From contig CAMOQY010000002.1 in the NCBI GenBank assembly GCA_946623295.1, positions 1 through 27,300 on the forward strand: a stretch of 27,300 bases of DNA, given 5' to 3'. A program made the translations under genes and the position numbers. The stretch comes from an uncultured Lachnospiraceae bacterium (GTDB taxonomy: Bacteria > Bacillota > Clostridia > Lachnospirales > Lachnospiraceae). Below are positions 14,800 through 22,490 of the stretch, one piece after another (the first letter of the stretch is position 1; the number at the start of each line of letters is the position of its first letter). The notes under the pieces are model-generated. The model made no database searches. It worked only from the letters and a program-made list of their open reading frames with translations, and was not told the DNA's origin.

Positions 14800-15672
14800 A
14801 TGCAGAAAAAATTAGACAGAAAATATTTCCTGTTTATGCTTCCGGCGATCATCATGGTCGTTGCGCTCAGATTTTTCCCTATCGGAAACGCTTTCAGGAT
14901 GGGTTTCTTTAACTGGAATGGCTATTCCCAGGATATGGAGTTCATCGGGCTGGGCAACTTTAAGGAAGTCTTCGGAGACAGCTATTTCTGGCTGGCGCTG
15001 CGCAACACCCTGATCTATGCTTTCGGCATAACCATAGTAAAAAACATCCTTGGTCTGGCGCTGGCCTTCTTTGTGAACAACAAGTTCCACGGCCGCGCCG
15101 CGATCAGGGCTACGATCTATCTGCCTGCTATGATATCAGGGTTTATCATGGGTCAGATCATGTATTATTTCTACCAGTACAACGGCGGTATCTTTAACGA
15201 GATCCTGATCGGGCTCGGACTTGAACCGGTTTACTGGATGGAAACGGGACTTGGTTCCACGATCATAGTACTGCTGACTACGTCGTTTCTGCACTGCGGA
15301 TCGACTATGCTGCTGTATCTTGCCGGACTTCAGAACATCCCTCAGGAGCTTCTGGAGTCGGCGCGGCTTGACGGAGCTACGAACTGGAAGGAAAAGCTCC
15401 ACATCACCATACCGCTCCTTCAGCCGTCCATGATCACCAGCGTCGTCCTGAACCTTATCGCCAGCTTCAAGATCTACGATATCATCTCGTCTCTGTCCGG
15501 AGGCGGGCCTGACGGAGGCTCCACGTCCCTGACCCTGCTGATATCAAAGTATTACTTCGGCTATAACAGGGCCGGTTACGCCGCAGCCATAGCAATGGTG
15601 TTCTTCTTTGTTATCATTATCATTTCGGTGCCTATCAATAAATGGCTCAGCAGCAAGAAGGTGGAATACTGA
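14800..15672 (+). CDS. Sugar ABC transporter permease (MalF/UgpA type)
   Basis: A 290-residue integral membrane protein with about six hydrophobic helices, the first starting near residue 9 (FLFMLPAIIMVVALRFF). The cytoplasmic EAA loop is ESARLDGATNWKEKLHITIP at about 186-205; this loop docks the ATPase subunit in CUT1 importers. The ribosome binding site GGCGGAG precedes the ATG by nine bases. The stop codon overlaps the next start by one base (TGATG), so the two permeases are translationally coupled. It pairs with the following gene as the heterodimeric membrane channel. Confidence 0.92.
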   Translation: MQKKLDRKYFLFMLPAIIMVVALRFFPIGNAFRMGFFNWNGYSQDMEFIGLGNFKEVFGDSYFWLALRNTLIYAFGITIVKNILGLALAFFVNNKFHGRAAIRATIYLPAMISGFIMGQIMYYFYQYNGGIFNEILIGLGLEPVYWMETGLGSTIIVLLTTSFLHCGSTMLLYLAGLQNIPQELLESARLDGATNWKEKLHITIPLLQPSMITSVVLNLIASFKIYDIISSLSGGGPDGGSTSLTLLISKYYFGYNRAGYAAAIAMVFFFVIIIISVPINKWLSSKKVEY

Positions 15673-16526
15673 TGGAAAACACAGAACACAAAGCCGGAAA
15701 AAAACGCAAAAAGTTCCGCATCTGGATTCCTATCGTGTGCGTGATAGTATTCTTCCTGTTCATCTGGCCTTTTTATGAGCTCGTGAATATGTCTCTGAGG
15801 GATATAACCGATTATTCCTCCAGACTCACACTTCCCGAGGTGATGCACTGGGAGAACTACCTGGAGGTCATAAAGCAGTCCGACATATGGATCGGCTTCA
15901 AAAACTCCATCATATACACGCTTACAACGGTCTTTCTGGAGATCACCATCGCTTCCATGGCGGGATACAGTCTGTCGAGAGGCAGCAAAAAAACGACCAG
16001 GACCGTCCGCTCCATACAGATGCTTATCATTATGGTGCCGGGCATCATAACTCTGGTAGGTACGTATTCGCTCATGGTAAAACTGGGACTGACCAACAGT
16101 CTTATCGCGCTGGCCTTCCTTACCGCGGCCGGAGGTATTCCGTCCTGCTCGTTCATCTACATGAACTTTATCAATTCGATACCCGTCCAGCTGGATGAAG
16201 CGGCCAGGATCGACGGAGCCGGAGTCTTTACGACGTTTTTCAAGGTAATACTTCCGCAGCTTACCCCGCTGACCGTAACCAGAGCTATCATGATCAGTAT
16301 CGGAGCGTGGAACAACTACCTGCTTCCGCTGTATCTGCTGAACGATTCGCGCAAGAGGACGATCATACTGGTCATCAGGTCAGCCTTCAGTATCAACGGC
16401 GGAGACAGGAACATAGCTATGGCGTGCGCCACCTGTACCATAGGTATACTTCCGGTGGTCGTAGTTTACCTGCTGCTTCAGAAGAAGATCATAGCAAGCC
16501 AGATCGGCTCGGCTGTAAAGGGTTAA
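15672..16526 (+). CDS. Sugar ABC transporter permease (MalG/UgpE type)
   Basis: A 284-residue inner-membrane protein: a basic N-terminus (KAGKKRKKFR), then about six helices. The EAA loop is DEAARIDGAGVFTTFFKVIL (175-194). Typical partner features include the N-terminal PFYELVNMSLRD and the LYLLND/RSAF-like region near the end. The start is ATG 15672, which shares its A with the preceding TGA; a further in-frame ATG at 15642 lies inside the upstream gene and is unlikely. No ATP-binding subunit gene exists in the window, as is usual for clostridial CUT1 systems that share an MsmK/MsmX-type ATPase. Confidence 0.92.
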   Translation: MENTEHKAGKKRKKFRIWIPIVCVIVFFLFIWPFYELVNMSLRDITDYSSRLTLPEVMHWENYLEVIKQSDIWIGFKNSIIYTLTTVFLEITIASMAGYSLSRGSKKTTRTVRSIQMLIIMVPGIITLVGTYSLMVKLGLTNSLIALAFLTAAGGIPSCSFIYMNFINSIPVQLDEAARIDGAGVFTTFFKVILPQLTPLTVTRAIMISIGAWNNYLLPLYLLNDSRKRTIILVIRSAFSINGGDRNIAMACATCTIGILPVVVVYLLLQKKIIASQIGSAVKG

Positions 16527-16543
16527 GGCAGGAGGAGATAAAT

Positions 16544-19000
16544 ATGAGTAAAAGAGCTTTGAAGATCATGTCCCTTGTACTTGCATGCGCATCCGTACTC
16601 TCTCTTGCGGCCTGCGGAACAAAAAACACTGATACTTCTGACGGCACGGCAGAGTCCGGCGCCGCTTCGGACGCGGAAAAGTATCAGGCAGGAGAGCTTT
16701 CTTATTACAGCTATGACAGCAACGATAAGGAAGTGAATAAAAATCTTTTCTACGTGAATTCCGGCATGGAGTGGGGCGCTGACCCTTCGCTCCTGTTCGT
16801 CCCGGATGAGGACGGGGACGGCGGAGGCACGTACTATATCTACTGTACCTCCGGCTATATCAATACCGCAGGTATAGAGGTATGGCGTTCCAGAAACCTT
16901 ACCGACTGGGAGTGCCTCGGACCGGCTTTTATGCCCGACGTGGATACAAACTGGTCTTATAAAGGCTTTTGGGCTCCTCAGTGTATTTATGATGAGGAAT
17001 TCGGAAAGTACTATCTGTTTTATTCCGCGCCGTGGGGAAGCAACAGCACTCTGCGTTACGATTCCTGCGCCGTAGCAGACAGGCCGGAGGGCCCGTTCTA
17101 TGAGATAACCAGTGATAAAAAGAGCGCAAAGGAGCCTCTGCTTCAGTTTGAGCTCCACCAGGACGAGTACGATCCGAGCCTGATCTCGCCCGCCATAGGA
17201 TACTACGGTATCTCGGGCTTTATAAAGGTCATAGGCCCTTCGCCGTTTATCGATCCCGAGACCGGCAGGCGCTATCTGTTCTTTGTCGCAGACCTTGGTA
17301 CCGCGAACAACGACAATACGTCCGGCGCGTACTGCATAGAGATGGAGGACTGGGCTACTCCGAAGTATGAAACGCTGACGAGGATCACCCGTTACGGCTA
17401 TACCACCGCAAACGGGGATACGCCGATCATCGAGGGCGGCAGCACCAACGAAGGCCCCATGTGCTACTACAGGGACGGGAAGTATTATCTGATCTTCCTG
17501 ACATACACATATTACAATACAAAGTATCAGACCCGTGCGGCCGTAGCTGATTCGCCCATGGGACCTTATACGAAGTTTGATCTGGACGACGGCGCTCAGG
17601 TCATATATACCGATTTCAATTTCCAGCGTCAGGCGGTAGGTATCCACGGCCTGGCAAATGCAGGGGATGCGCTTTTCGGAGCCTATATGACCTTCATGAA
17701 CAACGTCAACTATGATGATCTGCGCAAGTTTGCCATAGATGAGATAGTCTTTGTAAACAACAAAGAGGGTATCCCCACTATGCATGCAAACGGCCCCAGT
17801 GTCACTCCTCAGGCTCTGCCGGAGGCTATAAGCGGATACCGCGATCTTGCGCCGGAGGCAAAGGTGGACTGCGACAATATCCGTTTCGGCAGCGATATAA
17901 AGTATCTGACGGACAGAGTCATTCCTTACCACGATAACGATCTGGCCCCTGAATTCCTCGCCGGAGACGGCACTACCACGATCACCTTCGATTTTGACGA
18001 TTACAGGACGCTGAGATCTGTCATGGTTTACAATTCCAGAGACTATAACGAGATGTTCAGTCAGATCGAGTCCATCACTTTTGATTACAGAAAGAACGGA
18101 CAGGAGGGCCAGGTCACGATCGGGCCCGTGAAATACAACTGGGATTATTATAATCTCGAAGAAAACAAGCCTGCGGTGGGCAGCGCCGCTATAGCGGAAT
18201 TCGACGAGCTTGACGTGAAATCAGTAAGGATCGAGATAATCAATCCCGGCAATATGGACGGCATCGGTATTCCCGAAATCATTCTTCTCGGCAAGGATTC
18301 CGACGGATCTTCCGCATCGCAGGGAGAGGAAAAGGGCGCGCTTTACGAGCCTTATACCTTTGAGAACGAGGAGATACGCTCCAACTGGAAGAACGTTCCG
18401 ACAGAGCTGGCTGTCGATACGGTACTCAATGAGGAGTACGGAGATCCCGTTTACAGGCTGTACGCCGATAACGACGAGACCTCCGAGACCTATGCGGATC
18501 TCTATATGTACGCGGGAAACGACGGTATATACACCTTTGTGGACGTGAACAATTCCACTTTGGAATTTGACCCCAAGAAGACCGTTTCCGAAAATCCAAA
18601 CGTGACGCTTTTCTTTGCAAAATACAACACCGGTCTGCTGAACCGCCATACCGCGGGCTTCAGAGTGGATATCTCAAATGAGACATACCGCTACCGCGGA
18701 GTTTATTCTCAGAAGGCCTGGCTGCGCAGCTGGTGCGACGGCGCTACGGAGGTCAGGATAAAGAACGGTTCGATCGATGACCTTGGCAACGCAACGGGCT
18801 ACTACGTTGAAACGTTCATACCGTATGAGGTGCTCGACATCACTGAGAGAGAAAACGTCGAAAAGCTGAGAGTGTACTTCTCTATGTTCAGCACCGAAAG
18901 CACTGACGTTATCAAGCGCGAGCTCAATTACGTAGCGAGAAACGCCAGCCAGTCCGATCCGACTACGTGGCTGAGGATAGACCTTAAAAAGGAGCAGTGA
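16544..19000 (+). CDS. GH43-like glycoside hydrolase lipoprotein with C-terminal CBM9-like domain
   Basis: An 818-residue lipoprotein; the ATG follows GGAGGAG at 16531-16537. The lipobox is LAAC with C24. Residues from about 65 to 430 form a five-bladed beta-propeller of the GH43 type. By position, candidate catalytic residues are D80 (GADPSLL, base), D237 (PFIDPETG, modulator) and E303 (TNEGPMCYY, acid); GFWAPQCIYD and YYLFYSAPWGS are blade landmarks, and H368 may be the metal-side histidine. Residues from about 435 to 585 resemble a galactose-binding-like sandwich (TTTITFDFDDYRTLRSVMVY). From about 600 to 818 a family-9 carbohydrate-binding (DOMON-like) domain is seen, including RHTAGFRVDISNE and GYYVETFIPYEVL. 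GH43 enzymes mainly cleave arabinofuranosides or xylosides; the precise activity is unknown. Its stop overlaps the next start by one base. Confidence 0.82.
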   Translation: MSKRALKIMSLVLACASVLSLAACGTKNTDTSDGTAESGAASDAEKYQAGELSYYSYDSNDKEVNKNLFYVNSGMEWGADPSLLFVPDEDGDGGGTYYIYCTSGYINTAGIEVWRSRNLTDWECLGPAFMPDVDTNWSYKGFWAPQCIYDEEFGKYYLFYSAPWGSNSTLRYDSCAVADRPEGPFYEITSDKKSAKEPLLQFELHQDEYDPSLISPAIGYYGISGFIKVIGPSPFIDPETGRRYLFFVADLGTANNDNTSGAYCIEMEDWATPKYETLTRITRYGYTTANGDTPIIEGGSTNEGPMCYYRDGKYYLIFLTYTYYNTKYQTRAAVADSPMGPYTKFDLDDGAQVIYTDFNFQRQAVGIHGLANAGDALFGAYMTFMNNVNYDDLRKFAIDEIVFVNNKEGIPTMHANGPSVTPQALPEAISGYRDLAPEAKVDCDNIRFGSDIKYLTDRVIPYHDNDLAPEFLAGDGTTTITFDFDDYRTLRSVMVYNSRDYNEMFSQIESITFDYRKNGQEGQVTIGPVKYNWDYYNLEENKPAVGSAAIAEFDELDVKSVRIEIINPGNMDGIGIPEIILLGKDSDGSSASQGEEKGALYEPYTFENEEIRSNWKNVPTELAVDTVLNEEYGDPVYRLYADNDETSETYADLYMYAGNDGIYTFVDVNNSTLEFDPKKTVSENPNVTLFFAKYNTGLLNRHTAGFRVDISNETYRYRGVYSQKAWLRSWCDGATEVRIKNGSIDDLGNATGYYVETFIPYEVLDITERENVEKLRVYFSMFSTESTDVIKRELNYVARNASQSDPTTWLRIDLKKEQ

Positions 19001-20691
19001 TGAAAAAGAGACTGATATTCCTGATAGCAGTCCTTATGGGTATCTCCGCAGTGCTGTCCGGCTGCGGAGATGCTGCGGGAGACGCAGCCGTCTCTCAGAG
19101 CGAAGAAAACAATACCGATAACGGAAACGTAAAAAGGACGCTTAGCCCGGAAGCCATGGCAGCCAATCAGAAGAACATTTTCTATCAGAATATCACCGAT
19201 CTGACAGGTGCGGATCCCTTTGTACTCTGCTGTGAGAGCGGGGAGTACGCGGGGAGCTTTTTGATGTATTCCACGTCGAGGACGCTCAGCGCCAGGGGCT
19301 TTGAGGTATATCAGTCCAGGGATCTGACACACTGGGAAAAACTGCAGGACGCTTTTTATCCTCAGGGAGGAACCTGGGGCGATACCAAGATGTGGGCGCC
19401 CGAGGTCATAGAGGATAACGGCCTGTACTATCTGTTTTACAGCGCTCAGTGGGGAAGTATGGATTACGGGCTTTATATCTCGGTTGCCGCATCCTCCAGT
19501 CCGGCGGGACCATTCAATGAGTGTGTCACAGATACCAAAAGCGTCATGGAGCCGCTGATACGCTTTGAAAAACACACAGATGAGATACCTGAGGAGCTGC
19601 GTTCCGCTCTAAAGGGGCACGACGGCACGGAAGGCTATATAAAGGTCATAGACGCATCGCCGTTCGTGGACCCGGAAACCGGCAAAAAGTATCTCTATAT
19701 GATCGCTGACCTGGGGACCACATATACGGAAGCCTCCTTTGTCATGGGTATGGAGATGGAGGACTGGACTACGCCAAAGTATGAGACGCTGACAAGGCTT
19801 ACCGAGTACGGGCTTACCACCCCGGGCGGGAGCGAGGTCATATTTGACGGAGGCAATACAAATGAAGGCTGTTCGGTGCTTTATCACGAGGGCAGATACT
19901 ACCTGACTTTTTCTACTTTTACGTATACCTCGACGCAGTATCAGGTGAGACAGGCCATAGGCGAAAGCCCTCTCGGCCCCTTTGTGAAGGTCCAGCCTGA
20001 AGACGGCGGTACGGTCATAAGCACCGAGATCATGGGTATAAGGCAGTCCGCGGGCCACAGCTCCTTTTTTACGGTGGGTGACGAGCTCTGGCTCTCATAC
20101 CATACTTTTTATAACGACAGCACGATAGATGACGGCAGAAAACCCGCCGTGGAAAAACTTGTCTTCGTTGAAAACTCCAAAGGGCAGAAGGTGCTGCAGG
20201 CAAACGGGCCGACTTCGTCTCCGCAGCTCATGCCGAGGGCGCTTGCGGGCTGCGGAAATATAGCGGATCAGGCGCAGGTTTCCTGTGACAATACGGCGCC
20301 GGGCTCGGATATAAAGCTGCTCACGGACGGGTTTGTCCCGATGCACAAGATAACGCCCGTTCCGGGCTTTGAGGCGGATGCGGGTGAAACGACGATCACT
20401 TTTGCTTTCGACGACTTCGTAAAGCTGAGGAACGTGCTCATCTACAACAGCTTTAACGAGACGAAGAGATTTACCGGCATCAAGGCCGTGCTGCTTGAAA
20501 CCGATCAGGGCGAGATCGATCTCGGACCGCTTGAGTACAGCAGCGCCGCATATGACGAGAAGGGCAAGACCGCTTACGATTATCCCGCGGTGTACAGCTT
20601 TGCGGAGACGAAAGTAAAAACGGTCACGATACAGATCAGCAGCGACGTGCCGGTCGAGATACCCGAGATATATCTGGCGGGAAGAAATTAG
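19000..20691 (+). CDS. GH43-like glycoside hydrolase lipoprotein, paralog of the preceding gene
   Basis: A 563-residue lipoprotein with lipobox VLSGC (C22). The propeller aligns with its neighbour throughout: GADPFVL (D72), MWAPEVIED, YYLFYSAQWGS, IKVIDASPFVDPETGKKY (D224), EMEDWTTPKYETLTRLTEYG and NTNEGCSVLYHEG (E289). The galactose-binding-like domain is also kept (ETTITFAFDDFVKLRNVLIY), but the CBM9-like extension is absent. The late histidine segment AGHSSFFTVGDELWLSYH matches the common GH43 GxGHNS pattern better than the neighbour does. ATG 19000 shares its A with the preceding TGA, and AAAGGAG lies five to six bases upstream; GTG 18997 is less likely. Both enzymes would face outward on the cell membrane. 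A tandem duplication with later divergence is inferred. Confidence 0.82.
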   Translation: MKKRLIFLIAVLMGISAVLSGCGDAAGDAAVSQSEENNTDNGNVKRTLSPEAMAANQKNIFYQNITDLTGADPFVLCCESGEYAGSFLMYSTSRTLSARGFEVYQSRDLTHWEKLQDAFYPQGGTWGDTKMWAPEVIEDNGLYYLFYSAQWGSMDYGLYISVAASSSPAGPFNECVTDTKSVMEPLIRFEKHTDEIPEELRSALKGHDGTEGYIKVIDASPFVDPETGKKYLYMIADLGTTYTEASFVMGMEMEDWTTPKYETLTRLTEYGLTTPGGSEVIFDGGNTNEGCSVLYHEGRYYLTFSTFTYTSTQYQVRQAIGESPLGPFVKVQPEDGGTVISTEIMGIRQSAGHSSFFTVGDELWLSYHTFYNDSTIDDGRKPAVEKLVFVENSKGQKVLQANGPTSSPQLMPRALAGCGNIADQAQVSCDNTAPGSDIKLLTDGFVPMHKITPVPGFEADAGETTITFAFDDFVKLRNVLIYNSFNETKRFTGIKAVLLETDQGEIDLGPLEYSSAAYDEKGKTAYDYPAVYSFAETKVKTVTIQISSDVPVEIPEIYLAGRN

Positions 20692-20781
20692 AAACTGACC
20701 GCTATTGCATGGAAAAAGAACGAGATTATCAAAGAAAAAACCTTTAGAATGGTCGTAAAGATCATTTATAAGGAGAAGACA

Positions 20782-21669
20782 ATGAGTGCTCTTGAATTTG
20801 AAAATGTTACAGGAAATATCTATCTCCTGAAAGTTCCCTTCGGTGATTCCTGGACCGGGGTCACACTTATAAAGGGAGCGGAAAACGTGCTCATCGATAC
20901 CGGCTCGAGAGGAGCCGACACGGATGAGTACATAGTGCCTGCGCTTGCACGGCTCGGCCTTGCGCTTTCCGATATCGGCTGGCTGGTCAATACTCACAGC
21001 CACGGCGATCATATCGGAGGCTATCAGCGCATAAAAGAGCTTTGTCCAAAGCTGAAGGTCGCGGCCGCCCGGAGCGATGCCGCAAACGTTGAGGATCCCG
21101 CCGCGCTGGCGGTCAGGATCAGAACGAGATTTCCGGAGTACAGCCCCGCGCCGCAGTCATACCTGAAGGGCGTGCGCGTAGACAGAGTGCTTTCCGACGG
21201 GGAGTGCCTGATACCGGACCTTCGGGTCGTGGAGACTCCGGGACACGATATGGGCTGTGTCTGCTGGTATGAAGAAAAGACCCGCAGCCTGATCACCGGA
21301 GACAGCATCCAGGGCAACGGGACGCCTACTCAGGGGATCGGCTTTTATCAGAGCCTTGACGCCTACAGAGCCAGCATGAAAAAGCTCCTTGCCCTCGGCG
21401 CGGAAAATATCATCTGCGGTCATGACTACGATATGATCGGCTCCGTGATAAAGGGCGCGGACAAGGTGCGAAAGGCCCTGCAGCTCAGTCTTGACCTGAC
21501 GGATAAATACCAGGATTACGTGGACAAAAAGCTTGAGAGCGGCGTTTGCGATGCCGGTCAGATAGCGAAAAGCATGATAGAAGATATCGGCTGCGGTATG
21601 CCTCCGGCGCTCTTTATGGCAGTTTATACCGTGACCGGACATATAGAAAAAAGTGAGAAGAGGTGCTGA
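20782..21669 (+). CDS. Metallo-beta-lactamase-fold hydrolase (possible lactonase)
   Basis: A 295-residue cytoplasmic protein with the full MBL metal set: THSHGDHIGG (H72, H74, D76, H77), H155 in ETPGHDMG, D174 in LITGDSIQG and H214 in IICGHDYD. This is the glyoxalase-II-like arrangement, so a two-metal hydrolase acting on an ester, thioester or lactone is expected. AAGGAG at 20770-20775 supports ATG 20782; an in-frame ATG at 20749 has none. A 90-nt gap separates it from the GH43 gene, without a visible terminator or clear promoter, so it may be the same operon. Beside a dehydrogenase, hydrolysis of a sugar lactone to an aldonic acid is a reasonable guess, but only a guess. Confidence 0.8.
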   Translation: MSALEFENVTGNIYLLKVPFGDSWTGVTLIKGAENVLIDTGSRGADTDEYIVPALARLGLALSDIGWLVNTHSHGDHIGGYQRIKELCPKLKVAAARSDAANVEDPAALAVRIRTRFPEYSPAPQSYLKGVRVDRVLSDGECLIPDLRVVETPGHDMGCVCWYEEKTRSLITGDSIQGNGTPTQGIGFYQSLDAYRASMKKLLALGAENIICGHDYDMIGSVIKGADKVRKALQLSLDLTDKYQDYVDKKLESGVCDAGQIAKSMIEDIGCGMPPALFMAVYTVTGHIEKSEKRC

Positions 21670-21671
21670 TT

Positions 21672-22490
21672 TTGGATAAGAACGGTAAGAAAAATGCTCT
21701 TATAACAGGTTCGTCGAGCGGTATCGGGGCGGCGATCGCGATCGCGTACGCAAAGTGCGGCATAAACGTCGGCCTGACCTATAACAGACATAAAGAGGGC
21801 GGAGAAGAGACAAAAAGGATCTGCGAGAGCTTCGGAGTAAAGGCGGAGCTGTATCAGGTGCAGCTTTCCGACCGCGGCGAGTGCTGCGCGCTGATGGAAA
21901 AGTTTCTCGCTGACTTTGGCACCATAGATATTCTGGTGAACAATGCCGGCGGAGCGCTCAAGATCCCCGAGGGCGAATTTGAGGATCTGCCGCTCGATTA
22001 CTGGGACAGCCAGATAGGACTGAACCTTAACGCGGCCGCATACTGCAGCCAGTACGCCATCCGCAATATGAAAGAGAACGGCATAAAGGGCAATATCATA
22101 AATATCAGCTCGGTCCACGGGACTGTCAGCTGGGTCAAGAGGAAATTCCTGCCTTACTGCGCGGGCAAGGGCGGCCTTGATATGATGACGAAGGCTCTCG
22201 GAGTGGAGGTCGCGCCTTACGGCATCCGCGTGAACGGCATAGCGCCCGGTTTTATCATGACCTGCGCGACCACGCGCTATACGCCCGAACAGATGAAGGA
22301 CTTTACCGATCATATCCCCGCGGGAATGCTCGGCACGACAGACGATATCGTACCGATGGCGCTTTTCCTTGCCGATCCTGACAAGACCCGCTTTATCGTG
22401 GGTCAGACCTTCCATATCGACGGAGGACAGTCGGTCACGGGTATGATAGCAAATATGAAAGAGAACTTTGAGGGGTCGCATCTGGCATGA
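21672..22490 (+). CDS. Short-chain dehydrogenase/reductase (SDR), NAD(P)-dependent
   Basis: A 272-residue classical SDR. The nucleotide loop is TGSSSGIG (12-19), the NNAG motif is at 90-93, and the catalytic set is S146/S147 with Y162 and K166 (PYCAGKGG). The C-terminal DGGQS motif is typical. Family members oxidise or reduce alcohols, often sugar hydroxyls or lactols. The start is unusual: TTG at 21672 is favoured because GAAGAGG lies eight bases upstream, while GTG at 21663 would overlap that site and sit inside the MBL gene. It begins two bases after the MBL stop and overlaps the flavoprotein gene by four bases (ATGA), so all three are translationally coupled. Confidence 0.85.
   Translation: MDKNGKKNALITGSSSGIGAAIAIAYAKCGINVGLTYNRHKEGGEETKRICESFGVKAELYQVQLSDRGECCALMEKFLADFGTIDILVNNAGGALKIPEGEFEDLPLDYWDSQIGLNLNAAAYCSQYAIRNMKENGIKGNIINISSVHGTVSWVKRKFLPYCAGKGGLDMMTKALGVEVAPYGIRVNGIAPGFIMTCATTRYTPEQMKDFTDHIPAGMLGTTDDIVPMALFLADPDKTRFIVGQTFHIDGGQSVTGMIANMKENFEGSHLA

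Noticed and set aside
16307..16543. Upstream extension of the first GH43 lipoprotein frame
   Set aside because: It lies in another frame inside the permease gene; the lipoprotein signal and GGAGGAG site place the start at 16544.
16523..17932. Open frame of 469 codons on the reverse strand opposite the first GH43 gene
   Set aside because: It is antisense to a clear lipoprotein enzyme, with no ribosome binding site or recognisable motif; it arises from codon bias of the real gene.
20692..20781. Separate promoter for the MBL-SDR-flavoprotein genes
   Set aside because: TTGCAT and TAGAAT words exist, but the spacings are poor; I could not support a promoter or a terminator here.
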